Shown here piece after piece: positions 1 to 7,108 of a DNA stretch of 64,000 bases. Every line of letters starts with the position of its first letter. Position 1 is the first letter of the stretch. Under the pieces are notes generated by a model that did not search any database, was not told where the DNA came from, and was given only the letters and a program-made list of their open reading frames with translations. The DNA is from Candidatus Nanohaloarchaea archaeon. Lineage in GTDB: Archaea; Nanohalarchaeota; Nanosalinia; Nanosalinales; Nanosalinaceae. The position numbers and the translations under genes are program-made. The stretch lies in contig CP046106.1 of assembly GCA_013343275.1 (NCBI GenBank), positions 310,001 to 374,000 of the forward strand, written 5' to 3'.

Positions 1-802
1 CCTCATCCATAGAGCCTGCCTGATATTCTTTGTAATAAACTGTCGCAGGACCGTATTTTTCACCTATTCCACTAGCATCTAATTTGATTGGACCAGGCTT
101 GAAATCCTCGAGATCATATTTTTCTCTTAACTCTGCACCTTTTTCTTTGAGATCAGAATTATTTCTATTTCCCTGAGCATTTTCTCTTTTGACTCTCTGA
201 TTTAGAGTGAGATATACTTTATCCTCTTGAGGATCAATTAGAAAAACTGGATTTGTGCCATGTTCTAGGGTCTCGCCATCTCTATTTCTTATACTGATCC
301 ATGGTATACTCGACCAATTACCTTGACCAGCCGACCCTTCAGTTTCAACGTCGAAACTATTGTAATCAGATGAAACTCTGTTAGCGATATGTTTTAGTAG
401 TGCAGGACCTTTTTCCTCTATAAGTTTGTAAACTTCTTTCTCGCTATTTAATTTTCCTAAATCTTGGACATCATATTTACTAAGGATTTCTTCTAAGGTG
501 TCTACGAAAAGCGATGTTGAATAATCTCGTACGTTAAAAAGCTGTATATCCAGATTTTTCAGAAATCTCTCAGCGTCATTTGTCGTGAAATCGCTTTTGG
601 AGAAGCCTTCACTCTCTATCTTCTCAATATTCTCGAAAACGTCCTTTACAGGTTTCCTTTCTCCATTTAATTCGATGTAATGCCATGGAGAATAATTATA
701 TTCACTAAATTCGGCCTTGGTTTCGTTAAAAGCATTTTCGACATCTTCAACTGTTATCGTTAACTCGACACCATTAATAGAGCTAGTAAACTCATCCGCC
801 AT
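1..802 (-). CDS. McrB-type restriction protein, N-terminal part (cut by window edge)
   Basis: This is the first ~267 codons of a protein whose 3' part lies outside the window; the frame is open from the ATG at 802 to base 1. The segment at about residues 165-215 has the pattern of the MrcB_N/DUF3578 DNA-recognition domain: GNWSSIPWISIRN, then a hydrophobic strand ending in DPQEDKVYLTLNQ. In known proteins this domain precedes a McrB AAA+ GTPase that, with McrC, cuts modified DNA. The motor domain is not visible, so the McrB call rests on the N-terminal domain only. It lies 42 nt downstream of the MazG-like gene on the same strand, at the edge of a region rich in defence genes. Confidence 0.7.
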   Translation of the reverse strand, partial: MADEFTSSINGVELTITVEDVENAFNETKAEFSEYNYSPWHYIELNGERKPVKDVFENIEKIESEGFSKSDFTTNDAERFLKNLDIQLFNVRDYSTSLFVDTLEEILSKYDVQDLGKLNSEKEVYKLIEEKGPALLKHIANRVSSDYNSFDVETEGSAGQGNWSSIPWISIRNRDGETLEHGTNPVFLIDPQEDKVYLTLNQRVKRENAQGNRNNSDLKEKGAELREKYDLEDFKPGPIKLDASGIGEKYGPATVYYKEYQAGSMDE

Positions 803-844
803 AGGATCGTATTGATTACCACAGTTAAGAATTTGTTGAAACGT

Positions 845-1201
845 TTAGGATCTCCATTCCTCAAGGCCTTCAGTTATTTCCTCTGCTGTTTCTTCATCAA
901 ATCTTTCCCTGTTTTCGTCCAGCTTCTCCAGAACTGCCTCTTCAATATCTATGTCCAGTCGCTGGGCCATGCTCAGGGAGTACAGGATTACATCTGCCAG
1001 CTCCTCTCTAACTCCAGCCATTAATTCCTCGTCCTGTTTGATTTTCTTGACAGGTACATTGTCTTTCCACTGGAAGTGCTCCATCAGTTCTGAGGCCTCT
1101 ATGGAAATCGACATGGCGATGTTCTTCGGTTCATGGAACTTCTCCCAGTCACGTTTCTCCTTGAACTCTGCGTATTCCTCCTGAAGTCTGTCAATTCCCA
1201 T
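845..1201 (-). CDS. MazG/RS21-C6-type nucleotide pyrophosphohydrolase
   Basis: A 118-aa all-alpha NTP pyrophosphatase. The metal-binding helices are recognisable: EASELMEHFQW near residues 36-46 and EELADVILYSL near 66-76, giving the ExxE...ExxD arrangement of the MazG/iMazG/dCTPase superfamily. Members hydrolyse (d)NTPs to the monophosphate and pyrophosphate, either as house-cleaning enzymes for odd nucleotides or, in some phage-defence settings, to alter nucleotide pools. The length fits single-domain iMazG or RS21-C6 proteins. It is just upstream of the McrB-like gene and could share its transcript; whether it serves defence or house-cleaning cannot be decided from sequence. Confidence 0.85.
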   Translation of the reverse strand: MGIDRLQEEYAEFKEKRDWEKFHEPKNIAMSISIEASELMEHFQWKDNVPVKKIKQDEELMAGVREELADVILYSLSMAQRLDIDIEEAVLEKLDENRERFDEETAEEITEGLEEWRS

Positions 1202-1351
1202 ATCTCATTCTTGGTTTCAACTCTTTACTGTTTTACGGAAATCTGGCCAAGATCTGAAAAACTTTCCGAAGTTGTTTGATATGTAGGGATCGAGGTGCAA
1301 GAAGGATTACTGGATGATAGGGTAGAAAGCGGAGAGTATCTAATACTATTT

Positions 1352-2152
1352 TTATGAGAATCTGTCGATGCTTTTCTGCTTTTTAGGGAGCTTGTCTCCC
1401 TTTACGAATCTGTATGCTCTTTCCAGCCAGTAGAGATCTTCTGAAAACTCAAGGTTATCTTCTTTTCTTTGCAGATATTTCACTCTGACACTGAAGGATA
1501 GATATGGCATCAGCATTCCCTGGCTGGGGTTTATCTGCAGCATGACCTCGATATCTACAGGATATCCAGAATGTCTATCTGAATAGTCTAGTTTCAGAAG
1601 TTGTTGTTCTACATCGTAGTTTTTGTCAATGTCTTCTCTTATGTTCTCCATCACACTCGAGTAGGATAGCTTGTCAATCTCTACAGAGCCATTGTTTTTG
1701 TTGTCCTGTAGGCGGACAATTTGCGTTTGTATTCCTTGTTCTTCTGCAAGTTCTTCTCTGTTTGATAGTTTATTCTCTGAGAATCGGAATATGTCATAGT
1801 CGAAAGGTGTTTCATCTTCAAACAGTTCTGTGAATAAGTCTTGGACGGATTTTATTTTGAAAGTTCTATCTCTGGCTATTAGTATTACATTATCCTCAGG
1901 CACTGGCTTGAATAGAAATGTGCTCTTAGTCTTTCTTTCCGTCTCTGAGTCTTCATCTACTCCTAGCATTCTGTTGTATCGTGAAGTTGGTCTAGTTGTT
2001 TTCTTTATCCATGTTAGCGTGAAGCAGTCGTCTTCTTTCTCATTCAAATAGAAGTTATCCTCTTTTTCTTCTGCCTCTCTCTTTATTGAGGACAGCATAC
2101 TATCTATTTCTTCAGTCTTTACTGGAACGGAGTATACATTCAAGCGTTTCAT
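1352..2152 (-). CDS. Unrecognised 266-aa protein paired with the P-loop/winged-helix gene
   Basis: I do not recognise this protein. It is hydrophilic, with no signal peptide, membrane segment or cysteine cluster. It looks like a mixed alpha/beta soluble protein, and its C-terminal half (about 190-240) contains alternating strands (PVDIEVMLQI, LSFSVRVKYL) that suggest a beta sheet. Its start overlaps the stop of the upstream gene by 4 nt (ATGA), so the two are probably translationally coupled. Its A+T-rich composition and position between MazG/McrB and the CBASS operon suggest an accessory or defence role, which is inference from context only. Confidence 0.75.
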   Translation of the reverse strand: MKRLNVYSVPVKTEEIDSMLSSIKREAEEKEDNFYLNEKEDDCFTLTWIKKTTRPTSRYNRMLGVDEDSETERKTKSTFLFKPVPEDNVILIARDRTFKIKSVQDLFTELFEDETPFDYDIFRFSENKLSNREELAEEQGIQTQIVRLQDNKNNGSVEIDKLSYSSVMENIREDIDKNYDVEQQLLKLDYSDRHSGYPVDIEVMLQINPSQGMLMPYLSFSVRVKYLQRKEDNLEFSEDLYWLERAYRFVKGDKLPKKQKSIDRFS

Positions 2153-3090
2153 TGGGTTGAGAACAAGTATGATTCTACTAACAGTTTTTGGAACGGATTT
2201 TGTAGCCTGTATTTCACTTTTCTGCCCTCTTGTTTTTTACTTATCAGTTCTAAATCTCTTAATTTTGATAAATGTGTCGAGACTGTAGATCTTTTGAGCT
2301 CACTATTGTAGGTAGAATTAATCATTTCTGATATAGTTGGCGCATCAAAGCTTGTTACTCTGTATCTACCAAAATTATTCCTCCACCCTGATGTTAACAC
2401 TTCTAAGATGTTTTCTCTGGTTTCAGATACCTCATCTAAGTCTACTAGGTTATATTCCTTGAAAAATTCTTCTGGCGTATAAATTGATTCCTTTATGATT
2501 TTCTTCAACAGCGGATTATAGTAAAAATGTTTATCTTCCAAGGTTTTTGGCGAGCTAATTACCTCTTCGGCATATTTTTCTAAGTAGAATTGGTGCCCAA
2601 ATTTCAGTCCTAAAAATTCCGAGTAATTCCAGGACTGTAGAATTTTATTTTCCTTGCCGGAGAAATTTTCTATGAGATCTAATACCTTGGTTAGTTCCTC
2701 TTTCCTGAGCAATGAGCAATTCATAATTACGAAGAAGTCGAATTCCTCTTCTCTTTCGAGAATGTTTTCTGGATAGATGATGAAATCTGAGTCTTTAGGC
2801 AAGTTATCGCTACCCTCTTCATTGCGTTTAATTAGTTTCAAGTCGATAAATCCTGCTTTCTCGCCTTCAAGCGCTTCAGAGATTGCTTTATTTTTTCCAA
2901 AACCTTCTGGAGCTGTTATGATGCTCTTTCTGCCACTTTCCAGAGAAGCAATCATCTTTTTTCTGAAAAGCTCTATTTCTTCCTCGTGAAAGTCAGCAGT
3001 GTAGCTATTGTCATAGAATTTCTCCGCATTTTGAGGCACACCATCACTGATCTTGGTATCCAATGCCTCGTAGTCTGTACCGGGTGGCAT
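2149..3090 (-). CDS. Degenerate P-loop ATPase with C-terminal winged helix
   Basis: A 313-aa protein. Residues 59-69 (TAPEGFGKNKA) look like a Walker A loop with Asn where Ser/Thr is usual, and no clear Walker B DE pair follows, so ATP hydrolysis may be weak or lost. The C-terminal ~80 residues form a winged helix of ArsR/TrmB style (STVSTHLSKLRDLELI, then a basic wing). This domain order matches the archaeal ATPase family (PF01637-like) that carries a C-terminal winged helix. It is the first gene of a two-gene unit and is divergent from the CBASS operon across a 128-bp gap with repeats, so it might bind that region. Function is not established. Confidence 0.6.
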   Translation of the reverse strand: MPPGTDYEALDTKISDGVPQNAEKFYDNSYTADFHEEEIELFRKKMIASLESGRKSIITAPEGFGKNKAISEALEGEKAGFIDLKLIKRNEEGSDNLPKDSDFIIYPENILEREEEFDFFVIMNCSLLRKEELTKVLDLIENFSGKENKILQSWNYSEFLGLKFGHQFYLEKYAEEVISSPKTLEDKHFYYNPLLKKIIKESIYTPEEFFKEYNLVDLDEVSETRENILEVLTSGWRNNFGRYRVTSFDAPTISEMINSTYNSELKRSTVSTHLSKLRDLELISKKQEGRKVKYRLQNPFQKLLVESYLFSTQ

Positions 3091-3125
3091 CTGAAATTAA
3101 TTTATCCCCTCTAGTTTAAAATCTT

Positions 3126-3182
3126 TTAGTCAGATTAGCCAACTTAGTCAGATAAATCTGATTTCCAAAAAGTTTTTAAATA
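3126..3182. promoter_or_regulatory. Divergent promoter/operator region with direct repeats, palindrome and TATA box
   Basis: The decamer TTAGTCAGAT occurs at 3126-3135 and again at 3144-3153, 18 bp apart. The second copy runs into a short palindrome (CAGATAAATCTG, 3149-3160). An A+T-rich TATA-like element (GTTTTTAAATA) follows at about 3172-3182, placing a start site near 3205 for the rightward CBASS genes. The repeats are well placed to bind a regulator between this operon and the divergent winged-helix gene ending at 3090. Confidence 0.5.
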
Positions 3183-3218
3183 GAAAGGAGTAGTTAGTTG
3201 GTAGGGGCGGAGGAGAAG

Positions 3219-4043
3219 ATGAAATCACGAGACAAAAAAGTTGAAGGAGTTGTCCGTAGAGTACAACCTCAAACTAAGCATGAGGAGTTCATGAGGCACG
3301 GAAACAATCAAGATACAGTCATGATGAAGATTCCTGATGTTGAAACTTTATTGAATGCTAGAGGTCAAACCAGAAAGAGGTATTTCCCTGGTAAATATAC
3401 TGTGATAAGCAGCGGCATAATCAACGATGAGGATCTATCAAAGCTGAGATGGACTCGAGAACTTCTAGCTGTGAAATGTTTCGGCCCTGAGTACCATATT
3501 CCGATAGATTATCCATACTATGGAGACATGCCTGAGAAGGAGAGAAAAGCTAATCTTCGAAAGATGATGAGCGGCGCCAAGTGGATGGCACAACAACTTA
3601 GTAATACAGAAACGGAAATCATCCCTCTGATTAAAGGATACTCCCCTGAAGAGCGTTCGATCTGCTATGAAGCTATTCGTAAAATCAAACCAGAGTACTG
3701 TGCAATATATGGTTCTCAGTACTTCGGGGGTTCGATGGGTAATGGCATCAATAAGCTAAACCGGCACATTAGAGAGATTATATCAGAAGTAGGTATAGAA
3801 AACATCTTACTTATCGGTCCACAGTACAAGAATGGCGTGGAAAAACTCCCTCCAGAAGTGAAAGCGACTGCCGGCCAAAGAAGCTGGATAAAAAAGTCAA
3901 AATTAAGGGAAGTTCCGATTCCTGTAGCTCACAGCAGGTATCTAGACTGGAGGTCTGAAATAGAATCAGCTTTAGGTCAAGGACAGGCAACGATAAAATC
4001 AGCAATTAGACAGAGTAGCAAGGTGGCCGCCCCTGGGAGCTAG
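3219..4043 (+). CDS. TGT-fold protein resembling Cap10 of type IV CBASS
   Basis: This protein of about 274 aa is read as a shortened tRNA-guanine transglycosylase-like TIM barrel. In order it shows a strand ending in IPIDYP (D97 from the ATG), a strand with PLIKGYSPEE, a glycine-rich turn IYGSQYFGG, a strand ILLIGPQ and a late segment AGQRSW. The last corresponds to the region where TGT and DpdA enzymes carry the catalytic Asp; here no Asp is present. Published type IV CBASS loci encode such a TGT-like ancillary protein (Cap10) next to the CD-NTase. The ATG at 3219 is preferred over a TTG at 3198 because GGAGGAG lies just before it. It is 22 nt ahead of the CD-NTase gene. Confidence 0.55.
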   Translation: MKSRDKKVEGVVRRVQPQTKHEEFMRHGNNQDTVMMKIPDVETLLNARGQTRKRYFPGKYTVISSGIINDEDLSKLRWTRELLAVKCFGPEYHIPIDYPYYGDMPEKERKANLRKMMSGAKWMAQQLSNTETEIIPLIKGYSPEERSICYEAIRKIKPEYCAIYGSQYFGGSMGNGINKLNRHIREIISEVGIENILLIGPQYKNGVEKLPPEVKATAGQRSWIKKSKLREVPIPVAHSRYLDWRSEIESALGQGQATIKSAIRQSSKVAAPGS

Positions 4044-4065
4044 AAGCAGTGAACCTGATGATAAT

Positions 4066-5103
4066 GTGAGACCTAGTAGTGGAGGTAGGCCTCCAGTTGA
4101 TCAGTCACAAACTAGTGTACCAGATCACCAGGATGAAGAAAGAGAACTGGACGAGTCGCATCGCGACTACACAGAAGACGCACAGATTACAGATAGGCAG
4201 AAAAAGGAAATGCATGAAAGACGTGAAAGAGTGGTACAGCATCTTAAGGAAGGAGGCCTACAGATTGAAGATGATCATATTTTTGGTTCTGTAATGCAAG
4301 GGACTATGACAGGACCTCTAGATCAAGATTCTGATGTTGATGTGATGATCGTTCTTGACGCAGATGAACATCGAGAATGGGCTGAAAGCGAAAACGGTCC
4401 TAGAAATGCTTTGAAAGCTGTAAAGAGGCGTCTTGAAAAGAAATATCCTAATCAAGAAGTAAATGTAGACAGAAATGTTGTGGCTGTGAAGTTCAGCGAT
4501 TTTACTGTAGAAGTAGCTCCAGCATTCAGGTATAGTGATGTTCGTGATCCAGAGCATCCATCAGATCCTGTAACGTTGGGAGGTATGGAATTTCCTGCGA
4601 GACCAATAGATGCTGATGATCCTGAGAAAGATGGTTATGTCATTCCCGATACCTATGGAGAAACTAAATGGACGGGGACAAACCCCAGGAAATTTCAGAG
4701 TATGTATAATGCTGTTAATAGAAACCACGGCGGCGATTTACAGAGAGTTGCAGTAGCAGCAAAGAAAGTTAACGAGCAGAACGGCAACCACATCAGCTCC
4801 TACCACGCAGTAATGATGGCTTACAAGTATTTCGAAAAAGATGCTCCTCCCAATGCATCAACGCAGCAGCATATGAACAATTTCTTTAGGAATCTACCCC
4901 GTTATTTGGATGAAGAAACACGAGAACCAGTATATCAGGAAAGACTGGATAAGGGTTTAGATGAAGAGGAGAGAAGAAAAGCGATAAAGATGGCTTACCA
5001 AAAGAGCAGTAAAATTGAAGAAGCTGAGCGATTACAGAAGGAAGGTAAATATGAGAAGGCAAAAGAAAAGTATGAAGAGGTCTATGGAAATGAATTCAAC
5101 TAG
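4066..5103 (+). CDS. CD-NTase (cyclic oligonucleotide synthase of a CBASS operon)
   Basis: A 345-aa nucleotidyltransferase of the cGAS/DncV-like class. Diagnostic residues are the GS at 74-75 in FGSVMQGT, the metal-binding pair D90/D92 in DSDVDVMIV, and the third carboxylate E149 in FTVEVAPAF. On infection such enzymes make cyclic di- or trinucleotides that activate the effector. The helical C-terminal part (about 190-345) fits the family's second lobe. The start is a GTG with no strong ribosome site; the frame is open upstream to 3997 without an ATG, so the N-terminus is uncertain. The first ~45 residues are a polar, disordered-looking tail. It is followed after 11 nt by the SLATT effector gene. 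Confidence 0.85.
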   Translation: MRPSSGGRPPVDQSQTSVPDHQDEERELDESHRDYTEDAQITDRQKKEMHERRERVVQHLKEGGLQIEDDHIFGSVMQGTMTGPLDQDSDVDVMIVLDADEHREWAESENGPRNALKAVKRRLEKKYPNQEVNVDRNVVAVKFSDFTVEVAPAFRYSDVRDPEHPSDPVTLGGMEFPARPIDADDPEKDGYVIPDTYGETKWTGTNPRKFQSMYNAVNRNHGGDLQRVAVAAKKVNEQNGNHISSYHAVMMAYKYFEKDAPPNASTQQHMNNFFRNLPRYLDEETREPVYQERLDKGLDEEERRKAIKMAYQKSSKIEEAERLQKEGKYEKAKEKYEEVYGNEFN

Positions 5104-5114
5104 AGGTGTTCTTA

Positions 5115-5687
5115 GTGTCAGAAGATGATTTTGATTACGAAGCTCATGAAAGACTTCGTGAAAGAGTTGCGAATAAAGCTGATAGTGCACTATGGGCTTA
5201 CAAATCACATTACGAAGCAGCTGATTGGTACAGCAGTTTTAGTAAGAAAATTAGCTGGATTACTACAGCTACAGCTGGAATACTAACTGTATCTCTTATT
5301 TGGAGGGTTCTTCCAGACTATGCGCTAGTGCTCTTAGCTATTGCAACAGCTGCACTATCAGGCTACAAAACAGCAGCAAAACCTGAGAAAAAATCCTACG
5401 AACACTACAATGCTGGAGATGCCTATCATCGGCTCTTTATTGACTTCAATGATTTCACCAAATTACAATTAGCAGATGAAAGTTATGGCCTCGAGAACAT
5501 GAAAGAGAGATTTTGGGAATTATCTGATCGCCATCAGAACCTAAACGAAGAAATGCCGAATATTGCAAGCAAATGGTACGAAAGACTTCATGAAGAAGAG
5601 ATAAGATCACAGACACAAACAACTGAAGAAACTAAAAAAGCTTTAACAGGCTGTGCTCGGCTGAAAAATACTGAGGATCAAAAGTGA
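5115..5687 (+). CDS. SLATT-domain two-TM effector of the CBASS operon
   Basis: A 190-aa membrane protein with a helical N-terminus (AHERLRERVANKADSAL), two transmembrane helices at about 47-65 and 69-83 separated by a tight turn, then a long charged cytoplasmic helix bundle containing YEHYNAGDAYHRL. This is the SLATT layout (SMODS- and SLOG-associated two-TM effector). SLATT proteins are predicted to form pores or damage the membrane once activated by the nucleotide signal, causing abortive infection. The GTG at 5115 is chosen over a GTG at 5106 because GAGGTG sits 6 nt before it. It directly follows the CD-NTase gene, as expected for sensor and effector. Confidence 0.8.
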   Translation: MSEDDFDYEAHERLRERVANKADSALWAYKSHYEAADWYSSFSKKISWITTATAGILTVSLIWRVLPDYALVLLAIATAALSGYKTAAKPEKKSYEHYNAGDAYHRLFIDFNDFTKLQLADESYGLENMKERFWELSDRHQNLNEEMPNIASKWYERLHEEEIRSQTQTTEETKKALTGCARLKNTEDQK

Positions 5688-5809
5688 ATAAAGCAGCGAG
5701 AGTTGAAACCAGAGTAACCACAATTAAGTCGCTTATGCCAGATAAGCTCCTGGAAAGATATTTAAGGAAAAGGCCTGCGGTCTGGGGTAAAAATAGTAGT
5801 TTTTGTTGA
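5684..5809 (+). CDS. Possible small basic ORF coupled to the SLATT gene
   Basis: A 41-codon ORF starts with GTG overlapping the SLATT stop (GTGA) and would encode a basic peptide (KAARVETRVTTIK...RYLRKRP). Its only support is the 4-nt overlap that is typical of coupled genes. It has no recognisable domain, and it may just be the untranslated end of the operon. Confidence 0.25.
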   Translation: MNKAARVETRVTTIKSLMPDKLLERYLRKRPAVWGKNSSFC

Positions 5810-5852
5810 GCAATTTTCCACAGATAAAAATCTCTCTTTCCATAATTCAAGC

Positions 5853-6416
5853 ATGATTCCTTTTGAGGAGGAGGCCTCTCTTAATGAGACTGAGGAGTAT
5901 GTGGAGAGGCTTCTTCAGGCCCGGTGGGATAATGTGGTTCGTTCGACTCCTGGTGTGAAGAGTGATTTAGAGGGCCGTTTTCCGGAGCTGTCGGAGACTA
6001 TCAGCAGAAGGATCAGGGAGGATTCGGGTGGCGAGTTTTCGAATGTTTTCCGGCCTGGTGTGCCTGATTTCCTGGTTTTTGATGACAGCGGAGAGTATCT
6101 CTTTGTCGAGGTTAAGTCGAGCGATGACGGCCTGAGGAGTACGCAGTTGCGCTGGCTGCGGGATTTCCAGGGTGTTAACATGGAGATCTGGTTCGCTGAC
6201 AGCAAAGATATCGAGAAGCTGGATGCGGATGATTTCGGTTCCTACGGTTTCAGCGATGTAAAGAAGAATAATTCAAGCTACGAGTTAGAGGAGAGAAACA
6301 GTAATCTGTGGGCCCAGATTCCTGATGAGCTAGCCGCAATACTCGGCCTCGATGAAGAGAGCAGTGTTGAGTGGCGTTTGAAGAGCGGTGATGAGTTGAT
6401 ACTGGATAACAGGTAA
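5853..6416 (+). CDS. VRR-NUC nuclease fused to an AbrB-like domain
   Basis: A 187-aa protein. Residues 68-105 carry the PD-(D/E)xK core of VRR-NUC nucleases: GVPDF (D72), FVEVKSS (E86, K88) and a glutamine at 98 in STQLRW. VRR-NUC enzymes are structure-selective nucleases of repair (FAN1) and of phage and restriction systems. The last ~35 residues (LWAQIPDELAAILGL, then WRLKSGDELIL) resemble a swapped-hairpin AbrB/SpoVT DNA-binding unit. It lies 165 bp beyond the CBASS operon on the same strand with its own A+T-rich upstream region. Whether it belongs to the defence module is unknown. Confidence 0.75.
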   Translation: MIPFEEEASLNETEEYVERLLQARWDNVVRSTPGVKSDLEGRFPELSETISRRIREDSGGEFSNVFRPGVPDFLVFDDSGEYLFVEVKSSDDGLRSTQLRWLRDFQGVNMEIWFADSKDIEKLDADDFGSYGFSDVKKNNSSYELEERNSNLWAQIPDELAAILGLDEESSVEWRLKSGDELILDNR

Positions 6417-6419
6417 ATT

Positions 6420-7094
6420 CTAGAACTCTCTTTCTACGTCGACGTGCTGGAATCCGTTTTCCTCCAGTCTCTGCTCTACTTCCTGTGCCAGGGCCTCTGG
6501 TTCTTCTGCGTCGTCGTTGATGTAGACTGCTGTGGTGTATGAGAAAGGTACTTCTCCAGGTATGTCGCTGTCGTGCCGTGAGTTCTCAGGTACGAGCAGT
6601 TCGAATGTTACGTCGGAGCCGAAGTTGGACTGGCTCTTGGTGAAATGTCTGTCGCTGCCGACATGTACGCTGTTGGTTCTTCTGGCGCCCATAGTGGATT
6701 TCCGGACATCGAGGTCTGCAAGGCCGTAGTCCTGGAGGAATCCTCCGATCTCTTCTGCACCTTTCTCTTCAAGGCCTTCCTGTACTGCGTCAGGGCCGTG
6801 CTCTCTGAGCTCGTCCTCGTTCTCTATTATGTACTCTCCGAGATTGATCTTCCCTTCGTCTACAGCTTCGATGTCCCGTAATGCGTATGTCTTGAGTTCG
6901 TCGAGGAGGTCGTCCTCCATAGGGTTGTAGGCCTCTTCCTCCATGATGCCGAGTGCGCTGTCTGCTGTTGTCGAGTGGTAGACTTTCTCGTTGCCGAATT
7001 CGTTGTATTCGCTGTCAGGCCAGTGCACTGCCTCACGGCTCAGATCTGCAAGTCTATCGGATGAATGCAGGTTTGGGTCGGGTTCGAAGCTCAT
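6420..7094 (-). CDS. Unknown acidic protein, possibly ADP-ribosyltransferase-like
   Basis: A 224-aa, very acidic soluble protein. I do not recognise it firmly. The motif VYHSTTADSALGIMEEE at about residues 38-54 resembles the first strand of ADP-ribosyltransferase-like folds (YHxT followed by a helix with an Ile-rich end). The later segment NSVHVGSDRHF, then DVTFELLVP, could be the next core strands. No catalytic Glu can be assigned with confidence. The gene is 14 nt downstream of the lyase-type gene at 7109-7996 on the same strand, so the two are probably co-transcribed and may act together. Confidence 0.55.
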   Translation of the reverse strand: MSFEPDPNLHSSDRLADLSREAVHWPDSEYNEFGNEKVYHSTTADSALGIMEEEAYNPMEDDLLDELKTYALRDIEAVDEGKINLGEYIIENEDELREHGPDAVQEGLEEKGAEEIGGFLQDYGLADLDVRKSTMGARRTNSVHVGSDRHFTKSQSNFGSDVTFELLVPENSRHDSDIPGEVPFSYTTAVYINDDAEEPEALAQEVEQRLEENGFQHVDVEREF

Positions 7095-7108
7095 AGTTCA
7101 TCACTCTC

